Shown here in pieces: positions 54,703 to 64,000 of a DNA stretch of 64,000 nt. This DNA is from Toxonevra muliebris (Eukaryota > Arthropoda > Insecta > Diptera > Pallopteridae), in contig OY829331.1 of the NCBI GenBank assembly GCA_963691655.1, positions 602,501-666,500 on the forward strand, in the 5' to 3' direction. The translations under genes and the position numbers were made by a program. Under the pieces are notes generated by a model, which was given only the letters and a program-made list of their open reading frames with translations, was not told the origin of the DNA and made no database searches. Each line of letters begins with the position of its first letter. Positions within the stretch are counted from its first letter, which is position 1.

Positions 54703-55674
54703 CTACAATCGTTTATATCAGGTAACACTACTCATTCACTTAAGCTCAAGCAATTTGCTCTTCCTTCTAGTTTGCGTAAAGTTCACTGTGACTGCTCAAC
54801 TGGAAGTGTACGGCCATTCGTTACGAAGAAATTCAGATTACAAGCATTACATTCAGTCCACGACCTATCACACCCCGGTACGAGAGCTACAGCGCGCCTC
54901 ATGTCAGAACGCTTTGTCTGGCCTACAATTCAACGAGATAGCAGAAATTTTGCACGCAGTTGCATCCAGTGCCAGCGAAACAAAGTCATCCGCCACAACA
55001 AAGCCGCATTGCAACGTCGCGATACACCCACTCAAAGGTTCGCACATCTTCACATTTATATTGTAGGCCCATTTCCCTTATCTGAAGGAAAACGCTACTG
55101 CCTTATAGTTATTGATCGGTTCACACGATGGCCTGATGCCATACCGATCCCTGATATTACAGCGCCCACAGTAGCGAAGGCCTTGCTCAATGAGTGGATT
55201 TCCCGCTTCGGCATACCAGCCACCATCACTTCGGATCTCGGTAGGCAGTTTGAAAGCACCCTGTTTCGCCAATTATTGCAACGCCTCGGTGTTAACCATC
55301 TCCGCACGACGCCATACCACCCTCAAGCTAATGGGATGGTTGAGAGATGGCATCGCACACTCAAATCAGCTATTTTGTGTCACAGCGCTGATAGGTGGAC
55401 AGTGTATTTACCACTAATACTATTGGGTCTACGCTGCACCTTTAAGGATGACCTAATGGCAACACCGGCAGAGTTTGTTTATGGTGAAAACCTTCGATTA
55501 CCTTCCGAATTGTTTGTCGACTATAAACCTACGACCAGTGAGCACGAGATGCTCGCCGAATTAAGGCACGTGATGAAGGATCTACGACCCGTTGACGCCT
55601 CATGGCATACGACACCGAAAGTTTTCATCCACCCTGAGCTGCAATCTTGCGAGCAACGTCTCCGCTTAGTTTGA
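54703..55674 (+). pseudogene. Integrase, first catalytic Asp replaced
   Basis: Zinc-binding part: LQALHSVHDLSHPGTRATAR and ARSCIQCQRNKV (HHCC). Core: the first catalytic block, usually HxDIVGPLP, reads HIYIVGPFP, with TAT at 55057-55059 in place of an Asp codon. The second is ITSDLGRQFES and the third HPQANGMVERWHRTLK with Glu present. GPY-like C-terminal tail TTPKVFIHPELQSCEQ is cut by the deletion at about 55651. Even without the other breaks this integrase would lack one catalytic residue. A frameshift at about 54700-54770 separates it from RNase H. Confidence 0.85.
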
Positions 55675-55691
55675 TACTAAATAAACTAAAT

Positions 55692-55994
55692 ATATTATAT
55701 TTAAAATATACGCTTTGACGTTAGCGAGATCTGGTAAAGTTTTACCGCCCCAAATGTTTTATTTCTTGGCTTTCACTAAATTTTGTTGTTTTTCGATTCT
55801 TAAAAAAAAATATTTTGTGATTTGAAAATAATCGAAAACAAACAATTGTTGATTGTCATTAAAGTGTTCATGTCAGTATCTGGAACACTGCATGTAACTC
55901 ACTTTGCTTTCATCCATCAATAAAATACAAAACCCCTATGTTAAAATTTATGACTTGCACAGACTCGTCTCAGAGCACTTTGTCCAATATTAAT
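55692..55994. other. Spacer, nothing supported
   Basis: AT-rich 303 bases between two LTR elements. Confidence 0.45.
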
Positions 55995-56426
55995 TGTTTA
56001 AGATCCCCTTAAGCAGTCTCGGATGTGGTTCGAGTAGTGTTCCCGTCACGAATCATCATTACCACCACCCCCTGTATCGTCATCTCGCAAACACTATACA
56101 ATATATTACTATGTACAATTATATTATACTGAACTGTTACTCTATCTCTTTTGTTTGTAAATACCACTCTGGTATTTAGTCTAGTATATTACGTTATACA
56201 TATGTACACTCTGTACATATTTACACTTGTAATAGACCTCTGTGACCATAGGAATTTATATCAGTTGCCATACGGTATAAAGTTCTATGGCTTGAGAATA
56301 TTCAAAGTCAGTATCTAGCAATTCTTGCTACTAAAACAAGTATCTAGCGACTCTTGCTACGATAACGATTCTCTAGCGACTCCTGCTACGAGCACCCGTT
56401 TAATTCAATAAAGATTCACATCTACT
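55995..56426 (+). repeat. 5' LTR, 432 bp
   Basis: Begins TGTTTAAGATCCCCTTAAGC and ends CACATCTACT. AATAAAG near 56407-56413 may be the polyadenylation signal. Three units of a 30-base motif (TCTAGCGACTCTTGCTACG type) lie at 56312-56392. The next bases ACGATCCGGCACC (56430-56442) could be the primer-binding site, but I did not match it to a tRNA. Confidence 0.9.
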
Positions 56427-57656
56427 AAAACGATCCGGCACCTCTTGCCTCTTCCCACGATCAGTTTTATTTTCTTCTCGTTCCGGCCGGTCTCTTCGCC
56501 TGGAAAAAGTTCCATTTTTATTATCGTCCCGGTCGATCTCTTCGTCTGGAAGAAGTTCCAATATAAAATCGCCTAATACGGTTACGCGAAAGTTAAGTTT
56601 TATGAAAAAAGTGCACCTTAAAACTAAAATATAATTGAAACATATAAACACTTAAAACAAAAATATTGAAATATAAAAAGTTAAAAACCAAATTATATAA
56701 ACAAAATTAAAAAACCAATTCACATGCAAAATAACAAAAATCCCAAAAAAAAAAATGTGCAGTGAATACGCCCAGTGAACAAACCAAAGAACATGTGAGA
56801 AAAAAAATCTATGAAAACTCCAAAAATACTAATAACAGATTCAAAAATGCAAGTAAAATCAGCATAGACACAAAAATCAAACAGTGAAAAAACCTAACAT
56901 ATGTACGAACACTAACATATCAGAAACATAAAAAACATATATAAAACAATCTAATATAAATAATAATAAAAAAAAAAAACAAGTGACAAGTGAAACATAA
57001 AATTCGTATATACATATTTACTTATGTATAAAATATAAAACAAAATTTGAAAACACAAACAATAAGTGCAAAAGGTAAAACAGTGAAAAAGGTGAACAAA
57101 AAACAAATGATCACACGGAAAAACGGTTAGTGATTTACATACATACATATACAGAAGTGAACAAAAATTTTAACAGTTAATATACACATTAAATTCATAT
57201 ACACATAACCCAGTGGGGAAAACATATATCCCAGCATAAAGTGAAAACAAAAGTCACAACCCAGTGTGAAAGTGAACAAGGAAAATAAAGAGTAAAATAT
57301 ACTTACCAAAACCTAAAAAAATAAAAAAGTATACTTACCTAACCTGAAAAAAAAAAAAAAGTTTATCATACATTACCTGAAAAAAAAAAAAACCAAAAAG
57401 AATTGTATACTTACCCAAACCTGAAAAAGAATATTATATCATAAATTACCTGAAAAAAAAACGCAGAAATATTTGAAAAAAGAGTGTTAAAACGAAAAAA
57501 AAAAAAAAACAAAAGTGTGTAACAACCCACATCACAAAAACATTCACCAGAACACCAATCACATTAACAACTACAACATCCAGTTTTCTGATACCATCGC
57601 ACCCATCAGATCTCATCACATCACTACATCCTTCCACAAAGGCCATATTTCCCAAA

Positions 57657-59836
57657 ATGGCCACGCAGTAAGTTGTAGTATCGTTCCAAAATTTATTTAA
57701 CAAATATATTTTTCTAACATATGATATCAAATATTGCGAAGGAAAATTTCCATTTTTCTTTGCAGTATTTAAAAAATAATTTCTCATTATTTCTTATATA
57801 AATATGTTTATGACTGAAAATACAGCAACTCTTGCTGAAACATACATACATATTATAAAGTACTGTAAAATTCAGACTTCCGAAAATTTCCTTTTTCTAC
57901 AGATCCACTATTCCTTAGGGATCCCGTGATTTTCTCATATTTACATAAATTAAGCCGGTCGAGCTTTTACGTATTTTGAAAAATTTTCCGTTTTAGGCTA
58001 ACTCTTACCACATAATATACCCATAACATACTTTCGGGTGATTATATATTTGCTAACTCTAGCATTTTATATAATCATATTATATATTATTTAATTAATT
58101 TATATAATATATAAGCTCGAATAAAAGATAAAATATCTCTAACTGGTATTTGTATATACACACTTATATACACTGAATTCTCTCTCTCTTATTACCCATA
58201 AATAAGGAGAGGCGCGAAAAAAAAGAAGAGAATCAGAAAATCATCCCCTTTTTTTGCTATTCATGTAAAAGCGCATAAGCCGTGTATATTCATACATACA
58301 CGCAGAATTCAACTACTAGGAAATACAACCCAGTAGATATATCACTAGTACCCCATATATAGAATTTTTTTTTTAGTTTTACAAAATAAACTATTACTTT
58401 AGTTTAATTCCATAAGATTAAAAGATAATAGCGGTTGAAAGCTATTAAAGTAAGTCTCCGGTTGCGAAATTTTTTTCCCCTGGCAGGGTGGCTATCGCCT
58501 ATTATGAATACAGCAAAACTCCAAAGACTCTGATTAATAAATACAAATTAACGAATGCCTTTGCCAAATTCTCCCCATAAATGGATCAGCTCCGTAGATA
58601 TCTCTCTACAATCGGAACCATCGTACTCCTTCGATGGACCCAGTTCACACTGAGCAAACAATTCCAACTCCCGGATTTTGTTATGCGAAGGAATGAGCTT
58701 ATTGCGCTTGTCTTTGCATACGCACTCAAGGGAAGGACAAACCCGATCCTCTCATCCCTGGGTGGCAAAGGTCAAGTGGATTCTCCCACGCATACAATAA
58801 GCCTTCCGTGGTTAGAACTCTGAGTCGGGAAAAGTTTATTGCGCTTGCCTTTGTGTACACACTAACCCTCTAGGTGGGCAAAGGTTAAGTGGCACCCCTG
58901 CTAACAGTAAACTTTTCACCGTCGAAATTCTTCGGAGCGGTTTCAGTCTTTCCAAGATAGCTAAGTATGTTCGACTATATCTCAGCTAAGGCCTAGAGAC
59001 TCCTGCTTTGGCCAGATTCTGAGATCGTTTATTCTTAGCTGGAAACATTTCCATTTACGTGGCAGCCATATGTGGTAAATCTCAGTTCACCAGGTTTCAC
59101 ATGTGGATAATGCACCTTAGCTTCACATATCAAGTTCAGCAACCTAGCTTACTAGTTCTTTTAATAGCCTTGAAAAAATCTCCTTTTCAATCAACACAGT
59201 CATCTCCTCCCCCCAAAATCCGAGGTACAACATTTGAACGTTCTCCAGCGATCGAATACACCGACACTCTCAATCGGCTTCTCTTGTTCACGCGTTCGTT
59301 GCAAATGCCTTGTTTCTCTTATCCAAAAATCTGGGTCAATACGATAATCCAATCAAAACTGTATCAAAACTCATTTGATTGCAAAATTCATTTGTAAAAC
59401 TCAGAATCTGTCAAGCGAATGACAAAAGAATCTCCTTCTTACCTTTAACTTACTGTTTATGATTATAAGACATTGATACTTCTTCTTTTTTTACAGACAA
59501 CACCAAGATGAGCCACGTGCAGTTTCATCCACTTCCATACTGGAGATTCCACTCACGCATGCGCACTTCCCTCTGCGCCGTCTCCAAATAGCGAAAATTA
59601 TCACCTTTGGTTCGTCGTCGCCTCTTTACGACTATGCGGACACACGTACGACAGTCCCCCCAGCAGTCTACCCAGTTGTCGTAGACACCATACTAATCGA
59701 TGCAGCAGAACTCATCCAGCCCCCAGCTCAGCAACACGGCCGCTTAGCACATCTGGCGGCCTATATGACAGCCCGACAACCAGAGTGGGATCTGGTAGGG
59801 CGCGAATATGACTGGAAGAGGTCCATAACACATTGA
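57657..59836 (+). CDS. Putative spliced 116-codon ORF of the LTR element
   Basis: Exon 1 is 11 coding bases, ATGGCCACGCA (57657-57667), followed by a consensus donor GTAAGT (57668-57673). Without splicing the frame stops after four codons (ATG GCC ACG CAG TAA). Exon 2 starts at 59497 after CTTCTTTTTTTACAG and is open for 340 bases to TGA at 59834-59836. The two exons join in phase and give 116 codons. Exon 2 is markedly GC-richer than the rest of the element, with balanced codon use. The protein is Pro/Ala-rich with a hydrophobic-acidic segment (VYPVVVDTILIDAAELIQPP) and a C-terminus containing REYDWKRSITH. I recognise no domain, signal peptide or membrane span. Splicing from a short gag-like leader is known for env of errantiviruses, but no env feature is visible. 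Prediction from sequence only. Confidence 0.55.
57668..59496 (+). other. Predicted intron of the LTR element, with direct repeat
   Basis: 1829 bases between donor GTAAGT and acceptor TTTTTTTACAG. A block of about 100 bases at 58682-58780 is imperfectly repeated at 58830-58905 (TTATTGCGCTTGCCTTTG and GGTGGGCAAAGGTTAAGTGG). An 80-codon frame at 58581-58823 lies in it and may be chance. No RT or gag motif. Confidence 0.5.
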
Positions 59837-59849
59837 ACGTTGCATCCGT

Positions 59850-59864
59850 TCAAGGGGGCCGCGA
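59850..59864 (+). promoter_or_regulatory. Polypurine tract of the LTR element
   Basis: CAAGGGGGCCGCGA directly before the 3' LTR start TGTTTAAG (59865). This is the expected place for second-strand priming. The tract is interrupted by CC. Confidence 0.6.
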
Positions 59865-60296
59865 TGTTTAAGATCCCCTTTAGCAGTCTCGGATGTGGTT
59901 CGAGTAGTGTTCCCGTCACGAATTATCATTACCACCACCCCCTGTATCGTCATCTCGCAAACACTATACAATATATTACTATGTACAATTATATTATACT
60001 GAACTGTTACTCTATCTCTTTTGTTTGTAAATACCACTCTGGTATTTAGTCTAGTATATTACGTTATACATATGTACACTCTGTACATATTTACACTTGT
60101 AATAGACCTCTGTGACCATAGGAATTTATATCAGTTGCCATACGGTATAAAGTTCTATGGCTTGAGAATATTCAAAGTCAGTATCTAGCAATTCTTGCTA
60201 CTAAAACAAGTATCTAGCGACTCTTGCTACGATAACGATTCTCTAGCGACTCCTGCTACGAGCACCCGTTTAATTCAATAAAGATTCACATCTACT
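59865..60296 (+). repeat. 3' LTR, 432 bp
   Basis: Same length as the 5' LTR and identical except for about two substitutions. It is followed directly by the BEL/Pao gag fragment. Confidence 0.9.
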
Positions 60297-60581
60297 GTGA
60301 TGTTAAACCGAAAATCTCGCGCGTTTTTATTTATTTTTTCAAAACCCTTTCAGCTTTCGGTTCCACTAACTCCCAACGATTTTGTTCATAGCAATTTTAA
60401 CAAACCTCCTGAAAATTACACTCAAAACAACTTTCAGAATAAAAGCCATTTGTATCACAGTCAAGAAAACCTCTCTTCTCTCAAACGCTGCAAATCCTGC
60501 AATCAACAACACTCTCTGAGAGTTTGTCCAACCTTCAAAGATCTCTCGGTTTCGTTTCGAATAAAATTGGTAAATAAAAAT
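60297..60581 (+). pseudogene. BEL/Pao gag fragment, left part
   Basis: The frame includes FVHSNFNKPPENYTQNNF and the first gag zinc knuckle CKSCNQQHSLRVCPTFKDLS (60492-60551), then FRIKLVNKN, where it is cut by repeat D (60582-62317). This knuckle pattern (CxxC...H.L..C..F..LS...R) marks BEL/Pao gag. The N-terminal part is missing, removed at or before the edge of the LTR element. Confidence 0.8.
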
Positions 60582-61041
60582 TTAAATAAAAAATATTTTG
60601 AATATACCACGTTTTTAAAATGGACTAAAAAGTATAAAATAATTTCTCCTAACCCCATACAGATTCACAACCACATATAGATTCCTTATCCCATACACAT
60701 TGTCTTGAAAATTTGTAACTGTGAATTTTAGTAGGACGAAAATACTTGTATGATTTAAAGCAACAAACGTGGTTCGCATGCAATAGGGAATTGACGGATG
60801 AATAGTTCACCTAAATGGCTAGCAATTTTATCTCTATCCATATGCGTCCCACGTTTTTCGTTTTAAATCATACAAGTATTTTCGTCCTACTAAAATTCAC
60901 AGTTACAAATTTCCAAGACAATCTGTATGGGATAAGGAATCTATATGTGGTTGTGAATCTGTATGGGGTTAGGAGAAATTATTTTATACTTTTTAGTCCA
61001 TTTTAAAAACGTGGTATATTAAAAATATTTTTTATTTAAAT
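60580..61041. repeat. Long hairpin, 180-bp arms
   Basis: Left arm 60580-60759 and right arm 60862-61041 are near-perfect inverted copies (for example CAGATTCACAACCACATATA at 60660-60679 and its inverse near 60942-60961). A transcript across it would form a long dsRNA stem. The ORF at 60297-60680 runs into the left arm only because of the insertion. Confidence 0.85.
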
Positions 61042-62317
61042 TATTATTTTTTACTTTTTCGTCTTGTGTGTGTGAAATTTTGCAATCGATTTTAAGTAAA
61101 GACCAGAGCTGTAAAAGAATGCAATCAATTTAATTGAAGTCATGGTTAATAACCGACAATTTGCACTAAATTGGAGTGACTCGAAGTCAATTGAAGTTTT
61201 GAAGTGACTTGGACTCAATTGGAATTTGAAATTGTTGACACATTGAACCAAAACCAATTGCCTAAGCAATGTCACAATTAATTATTGGACTCGTGCAAGA
61301 TCATTTTCCCCAGATTGCAAATAGCCCTTTTCATTAAATATAACAGAATTCAAATTATATCTTCTCACATAAATGGGTACTCAATAAATACTGTTTTTAC
61401 ATTGCAACTCGTTGTGATTCTACATTTTGAAACAGAAATGAAATAAAGGCATTTGCCAAATTATGTATTTGGAGAAGATTTGTTGTTATGGATGTAAAAA
61501 TGTACAAGAAGAATAATTTATTTATATATTAAAATATAAAATATGAAAAGTTCTAACATTTTAGCTAAATATACTTATTTACATACATATATTTAGGTAC
61601 AATGTTGAAAATAGTGATATTTCTTCGCATTTTGATTTCATGAAATCAGCAGAAAAAAAGTAAAGTTAAAAGTACTGATATAAAATTCATAAAATCAAAA
61701 CAAAACGTTTACATATTTGTATATAAAGAATATATAAATATTGTAATTGTTGAAAGTTATTTGCTAAAAGAAATGTTAAATATTTATTTCATCAAACACA
61801 TTTTTGACTGCTGGATGTGTTGACAAACGTTGCTGTCACACCATCGGTATTGCACCTCGCTGCTGTTTCTACGATTTTTTGTTTCGATTCCAGCAAGAGC
61901 AAATTGCGATCTCTTTACAATCTATACTCTTTGTAAGCGGAACAAAACGAAAAGAAGAGTTCGTTATTGTTTGTTTTTGTTCTCTCTCTCATTTGTCTTT
62001 GAATTTGTGTATGTATGTATACACATATACATATGTATATACATATATATTCTACTCCCGCTAAAGCAATGATTTTAACAACGATGAATTCAATGCTTTG
62101 ATCTATGAAAAAAATGGAAAAACTTCCGATGCTAATATTTTAAATATTATTATATATTTTTTAGATACTTCATATTGCATTGTCTTCCAGTTCTGAACTA
62201 TATTTAAAGTTTCAAGTCTCTAGCTCATCAGGAAGTTAGTTTAAAATCGATTGCAAAATTTGTACCGAACAGACTGACAGACAGACACCATTGAAAGCGA
62301 GTTGATATAAACGTGGT
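60582..62317. mobile_element. Repeat D, copy 3, with 180-bp-arm hairpin
   Basis: 1736 bp inserted in the BEL gag. AAAAT occurs on both sides (60577-60581 and 62318-62322) and is a plausible 5-bp target duplication, although the same bases follow other D ends. The short inverted end is ACCACGTTT at the left (60606) and AAACGTGGT at the right. The first 460 bases form a hairpin: 60580-60759 and 60862-61041 are inverted copies with few mismatches around a 102-base loop. The rest matches 40200-41503. There is no transposase. The superfamily is unknown. Confidence 0.75.
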
Positions 62318-62941
62318 AAAATAGGATTTGTTCAAATTGTTTAGCTAACTCTCACATTAAGTCTCAATGTAAAAGCTCATTTACATGTTTCTATTGTAAA
62401 AAATCTCATCACTCCATGCTACACTTGCAACCCAATAATAAAACGGAAAAACCGTCAACATCAAACACCTTTTCCACTAACACATCGCATGTTGAAACTA
62501 TTCCAGTAGGAAACTCTTCTCAATCCTCCGATATTTCTTTAAACCCATGTAACAATGCCGAACAAGTGAACTTTCATTTCACTGCAAACGATGAAAAGGT
62601 TATTCTACCCACCGCTATCGTTCACGTTCTCCATCGATCAAGGCTCACAAAAATCTTTATTTCCGAGAAAATCCGAGCTCGTTTAAATTAACCCACAAAA
62701 ATTTGTTCACTAATATCTCAGGCATTGGCGGAGATATTGTTCAAAACTCAAAAAAAATTTGTTTCTTAACATTGGTTACAAAATCACCAATTGGCTGCTC
62801 CTATTGCAAAGCCCAATTTCGAAGAAATTCGTAACTTGACACTAGCTGACCCTCATTTTTATATACCAGCACAAATCTTCAGCAGTTTGTTAGCGCAGGA
62901 AACTGTCTTTGGTTGGTATCTCAGTGGGCCGATTACTTAAT
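62318..62941 (+). pseudogene. BEL/Pao gag end and protease region
   Basis: The gag frame resumes as RICSNCLANSHIKSQCKSSF and TCFYCKKSHHSMLHLQ, completing the zinc-knuckle array broken by repeat D. It runs to a stop at 62689-62691. The protease region is decayed: VILPTAIVHVLHRS matches the start of the BEL protease, but the DSGS-type active site reads HRSRL. DPHFYIPAQIFSSLLAQ and VFGWYLSGPI (62850-62935) are protease-end blocks in shifted frames. Confidence 0.75.
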
Positions 62942-63882
62942 GAACTCGTCCGTCAATTTTGGCAAATTGAAGAGATCCCGGACGCAAAGCCAATTTCCGA
63001 CGCTGACGCATATTGTGAAGAATTATATGGTAAAACTACTTCTCGGCAAGATGACGGTCGGTATGTAGTTCGCTTGCCATTCAGAAGTAATTCTTCTGCC
63101 GAAATGTCTCTCGGTCCATCTCGAACTGTCGCTTTAAAACAATTCATTCACATGGAAAATACTATTGCAAAAAAGTGAACTCCAAACGCAATACACTTCG
63201 GTTTTGCTTGAATATCTAACCCTGAATCACATGGGAAAAAACAAGTTCCAAAGAAATCTCCGAAAATGATAAAGTATTTTTTTTTTATCTTCCACACCAC
63301 GCTGCCATCAAGCCCGAAAGTAAATCCACCAAAGTACGAGTTGTTTTTAATGCTTTAAAGTCTACCCAAAATGGAACATCGCTCATCGATGTACTCCACA
63401 TCGGTCCTTCTCTACAAAATGATTTAATGGTAGTCCTCTTAAACTAGCGTTTTTACAAATTCGTGTTCTATGGCGATATTGAGAAAATGTATCGTCAAAT
63501 TTTAGTGCACGAAAGTGATCGACAATATCAACGAATACTCTTTCGTCAATCCCCTATATCACCTGTTCGTGATTTTGTCTTAAAAAGAGTGACTTTCGGA
63601 GTAAATTGTGCTCCCTATCTTGCAATTCGCACTCTTAAGCAATTAGCTGAAGATTGCAATTTATCTCATCCTCTAGCATTTCCAATTCTCATGCAGGAAA
63701 CTTACGTCGATGATATCCTCTCGGGTGATCACGATATTCAACCAGCCCAAAATGCTCAAGCTCAGCTTATAAAAGCTTTACAAAGTGCAGGTTTCCCTAC
63801 TAAAAAAATCACGGCGAATCTCTCAGATCTGCTAAAAAATTTACCGGCTAATGATTTACTCACAATACAAGTGCATAAATAA
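62942..63882 (+). pseudogene. BEL/Pao reverse transcriptase fragment
   Basis: RQFWQIEEIPDAKPISDADA with GRYVVRLPFR and SLGPSRTVALKQF (62945-63140) form the N-terminal RT extension of BEL. After stops the RT continues: KPESKSTKVRVVFNALKSTQ (63314-63370), FYGDIEKMYRQILVHESDRQ (catalytic Asp in GDIEKMYRQ), VTFGVNCAPYLAIRTLKQLA and YVDDILSG (63703-63726). It ends with a stop at 63882. RNase H and integrase are absent. Several frameshifts (near 63178, 63445) make it inactive. Confidence 0.85.
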
Positions 63883-63953
63883 AATTTATAAAACTAATTG
63901 TATTTGTGTAGTAATTATTTTTATTCGTTAAATTATATTCTATTCTTACACAG

Positions 63954-64000
63954 TTGAACGTTGCAAAACCCGGTGGAAAAATTTAAGAGATCGGTTTGGC
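63954..64000 (+). CDS. Exon start of a MADF-domain protein, partial
   Basis: An acceptor TTATTCTATTCTTACACAG ends at 63953. The following bases read, in one frame, VERCKTRWKNLRDRFG, the C-terminal half of a MADF (Myb/SANT-like, Adf-1 type) DNA-binding domain, where CkkRWknLRDry is the most conserved block. The window ends here. It may be a host transcription-factor exon or the Myb-like adaptor of a transposon. The upstream exon is not visible because transposons fill the space before it. Confidence 0.6.

Larger units (their letters stand above)
51777..55691 (+). mobile_element. Ty3/gypsy retrotransposon, CsRn1-like, 3'-deleted
   Basis: 5' LTR 51777-51984, primer-binding site TGGTGACCCCG (51985-51995), gag 52022-52828, pol 52829-55674. 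A 41-base remnant of the 3' LTR (55651-55691) is identical to the end of the 5' LTR (51944-51984). The end of pol, the polypurine tract and the first 167 bp of the 3' LTR are deleted. GAGCAACG at the junction could be microhomology. The gag zinc finger pattern and PBS type suggest the CsRn1 clade. No target duplication was seen. Confidence 0.85.
55995..60296 (+). mobile_element. Young non-autonomous LTR element with a spliced ORF
   Basis: Two 432-bp LTRs (55995-56426 and 59865-60296) differ at only two sites that I can see (near 56011/59881 and 56053/59923), so the insertion is recent. Between them lie a 1.2-kb A-rich leader, a splice donor at 57668, a long intron and a terminal exon 59497-59836, then a polypurine tract (about 59850-59864). 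No gag, protease, RT or integrase motif is present in any frame. It must borrow retrotransposition machinery, possibly from a BEL/Pao or gypsy element. No matching target duplication flanks it, so one edge may be rearranged. Confidence 0.85.

Noticed and set aside
57446..57787. 113-codon minus-strand frame
   Set aside because: Phe/Val-rich translation of A-rich leader DNA of the LTR element.
58581..58823. 80-codon frame in the LTR element's intron as gag
   Set aside because: No gag or zinc-knuckle motif; part of it lies in an imperfect direct repeat.

Overview
This is AT-rich eukaryotic DNA, almost certainly from a higher fly (Diptera, Schizophora). A 28S rRNA fragment matches the fly-type 28S 3' end as I remember it from Drosophila, GT-AG introns are visible, and the mobile elements are typical insect lineages (hAT, Tc1, PIF/Harbinger, piggyBac-type MITEs, Copia, Ty3/gypsy, BEL/Pao, Penelope, R1/LOA/CR1-like LINEs, tRNA SINEs). 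A tephritid would fit, but I cannot prove the genus. Only two short stretches look like host genes: a GC-richer first coding exon on the minus strand (25992-26378) and the start of a MADF-domain exon at the right edge (63954-64000).

Layout. 1-7550: inverted-repeat clutter, tRNA-derived SINEs, two TTAA-flanked elements, and a GGGGAAT-rich repeat carrying about 300 bp of 28S rRNA. 7554-15345: one decayed hAT transposase gene split by a 1990-bp TIR element (8-bp target duplication) and by a 3.7-kb CR1/Jockey-like LINE. 15740-18335: degenerate periodic and direct repeats. 19111-22150: an R1-like reverse transcriptase remnant split by a second copy of the same TIR element. 22400-26000: SINEs and a foldback MITE. 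26737-29900: a 5'-truncated Copia element carrying a LOA-like LINE fragment with a 14-bp target duplication. 30084-31801: inverted-repeat elements and hairpins. 34653-37419: a second CR1/Jockey-like LINE. 38747-42605: hairpin, SINE, a duplicated 1.4-kb repeat and a foldback. 43296-50560: two Tc1 transposase remnants, a gypsy RT fragment, a Penelope GIY-YIG scrap and several MITE-like repeats. 50759-51765: a PIF/Harbinger remnant. 51777-55691: a Ty3/gypsy element, CsRn1-like, with gag, protease, RT, RNase H and integrase but a deleted 3' end. 55995-60296: a young LTR element with 432-bp LTRs differing at about two sites. 60297-63882: a broken BEL/Pao element split by a 1.7-kb repeat that contains a hairpin with 180-bp arms.

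How the parts relate. Nearly everything is a nest of transposons in transposons, and the order of insertion can be read from target duplications. Coding copies are broken by frameshifts, stops and deletions, so none except the 55995-60296 element looks recently active. That element has no gag or pol. Its only plausible protein (116 codons) needs splicing of an 11-nt first exon to a 340-nt second exon across a 1.8-kb intron, and is the most unusual object in the window.
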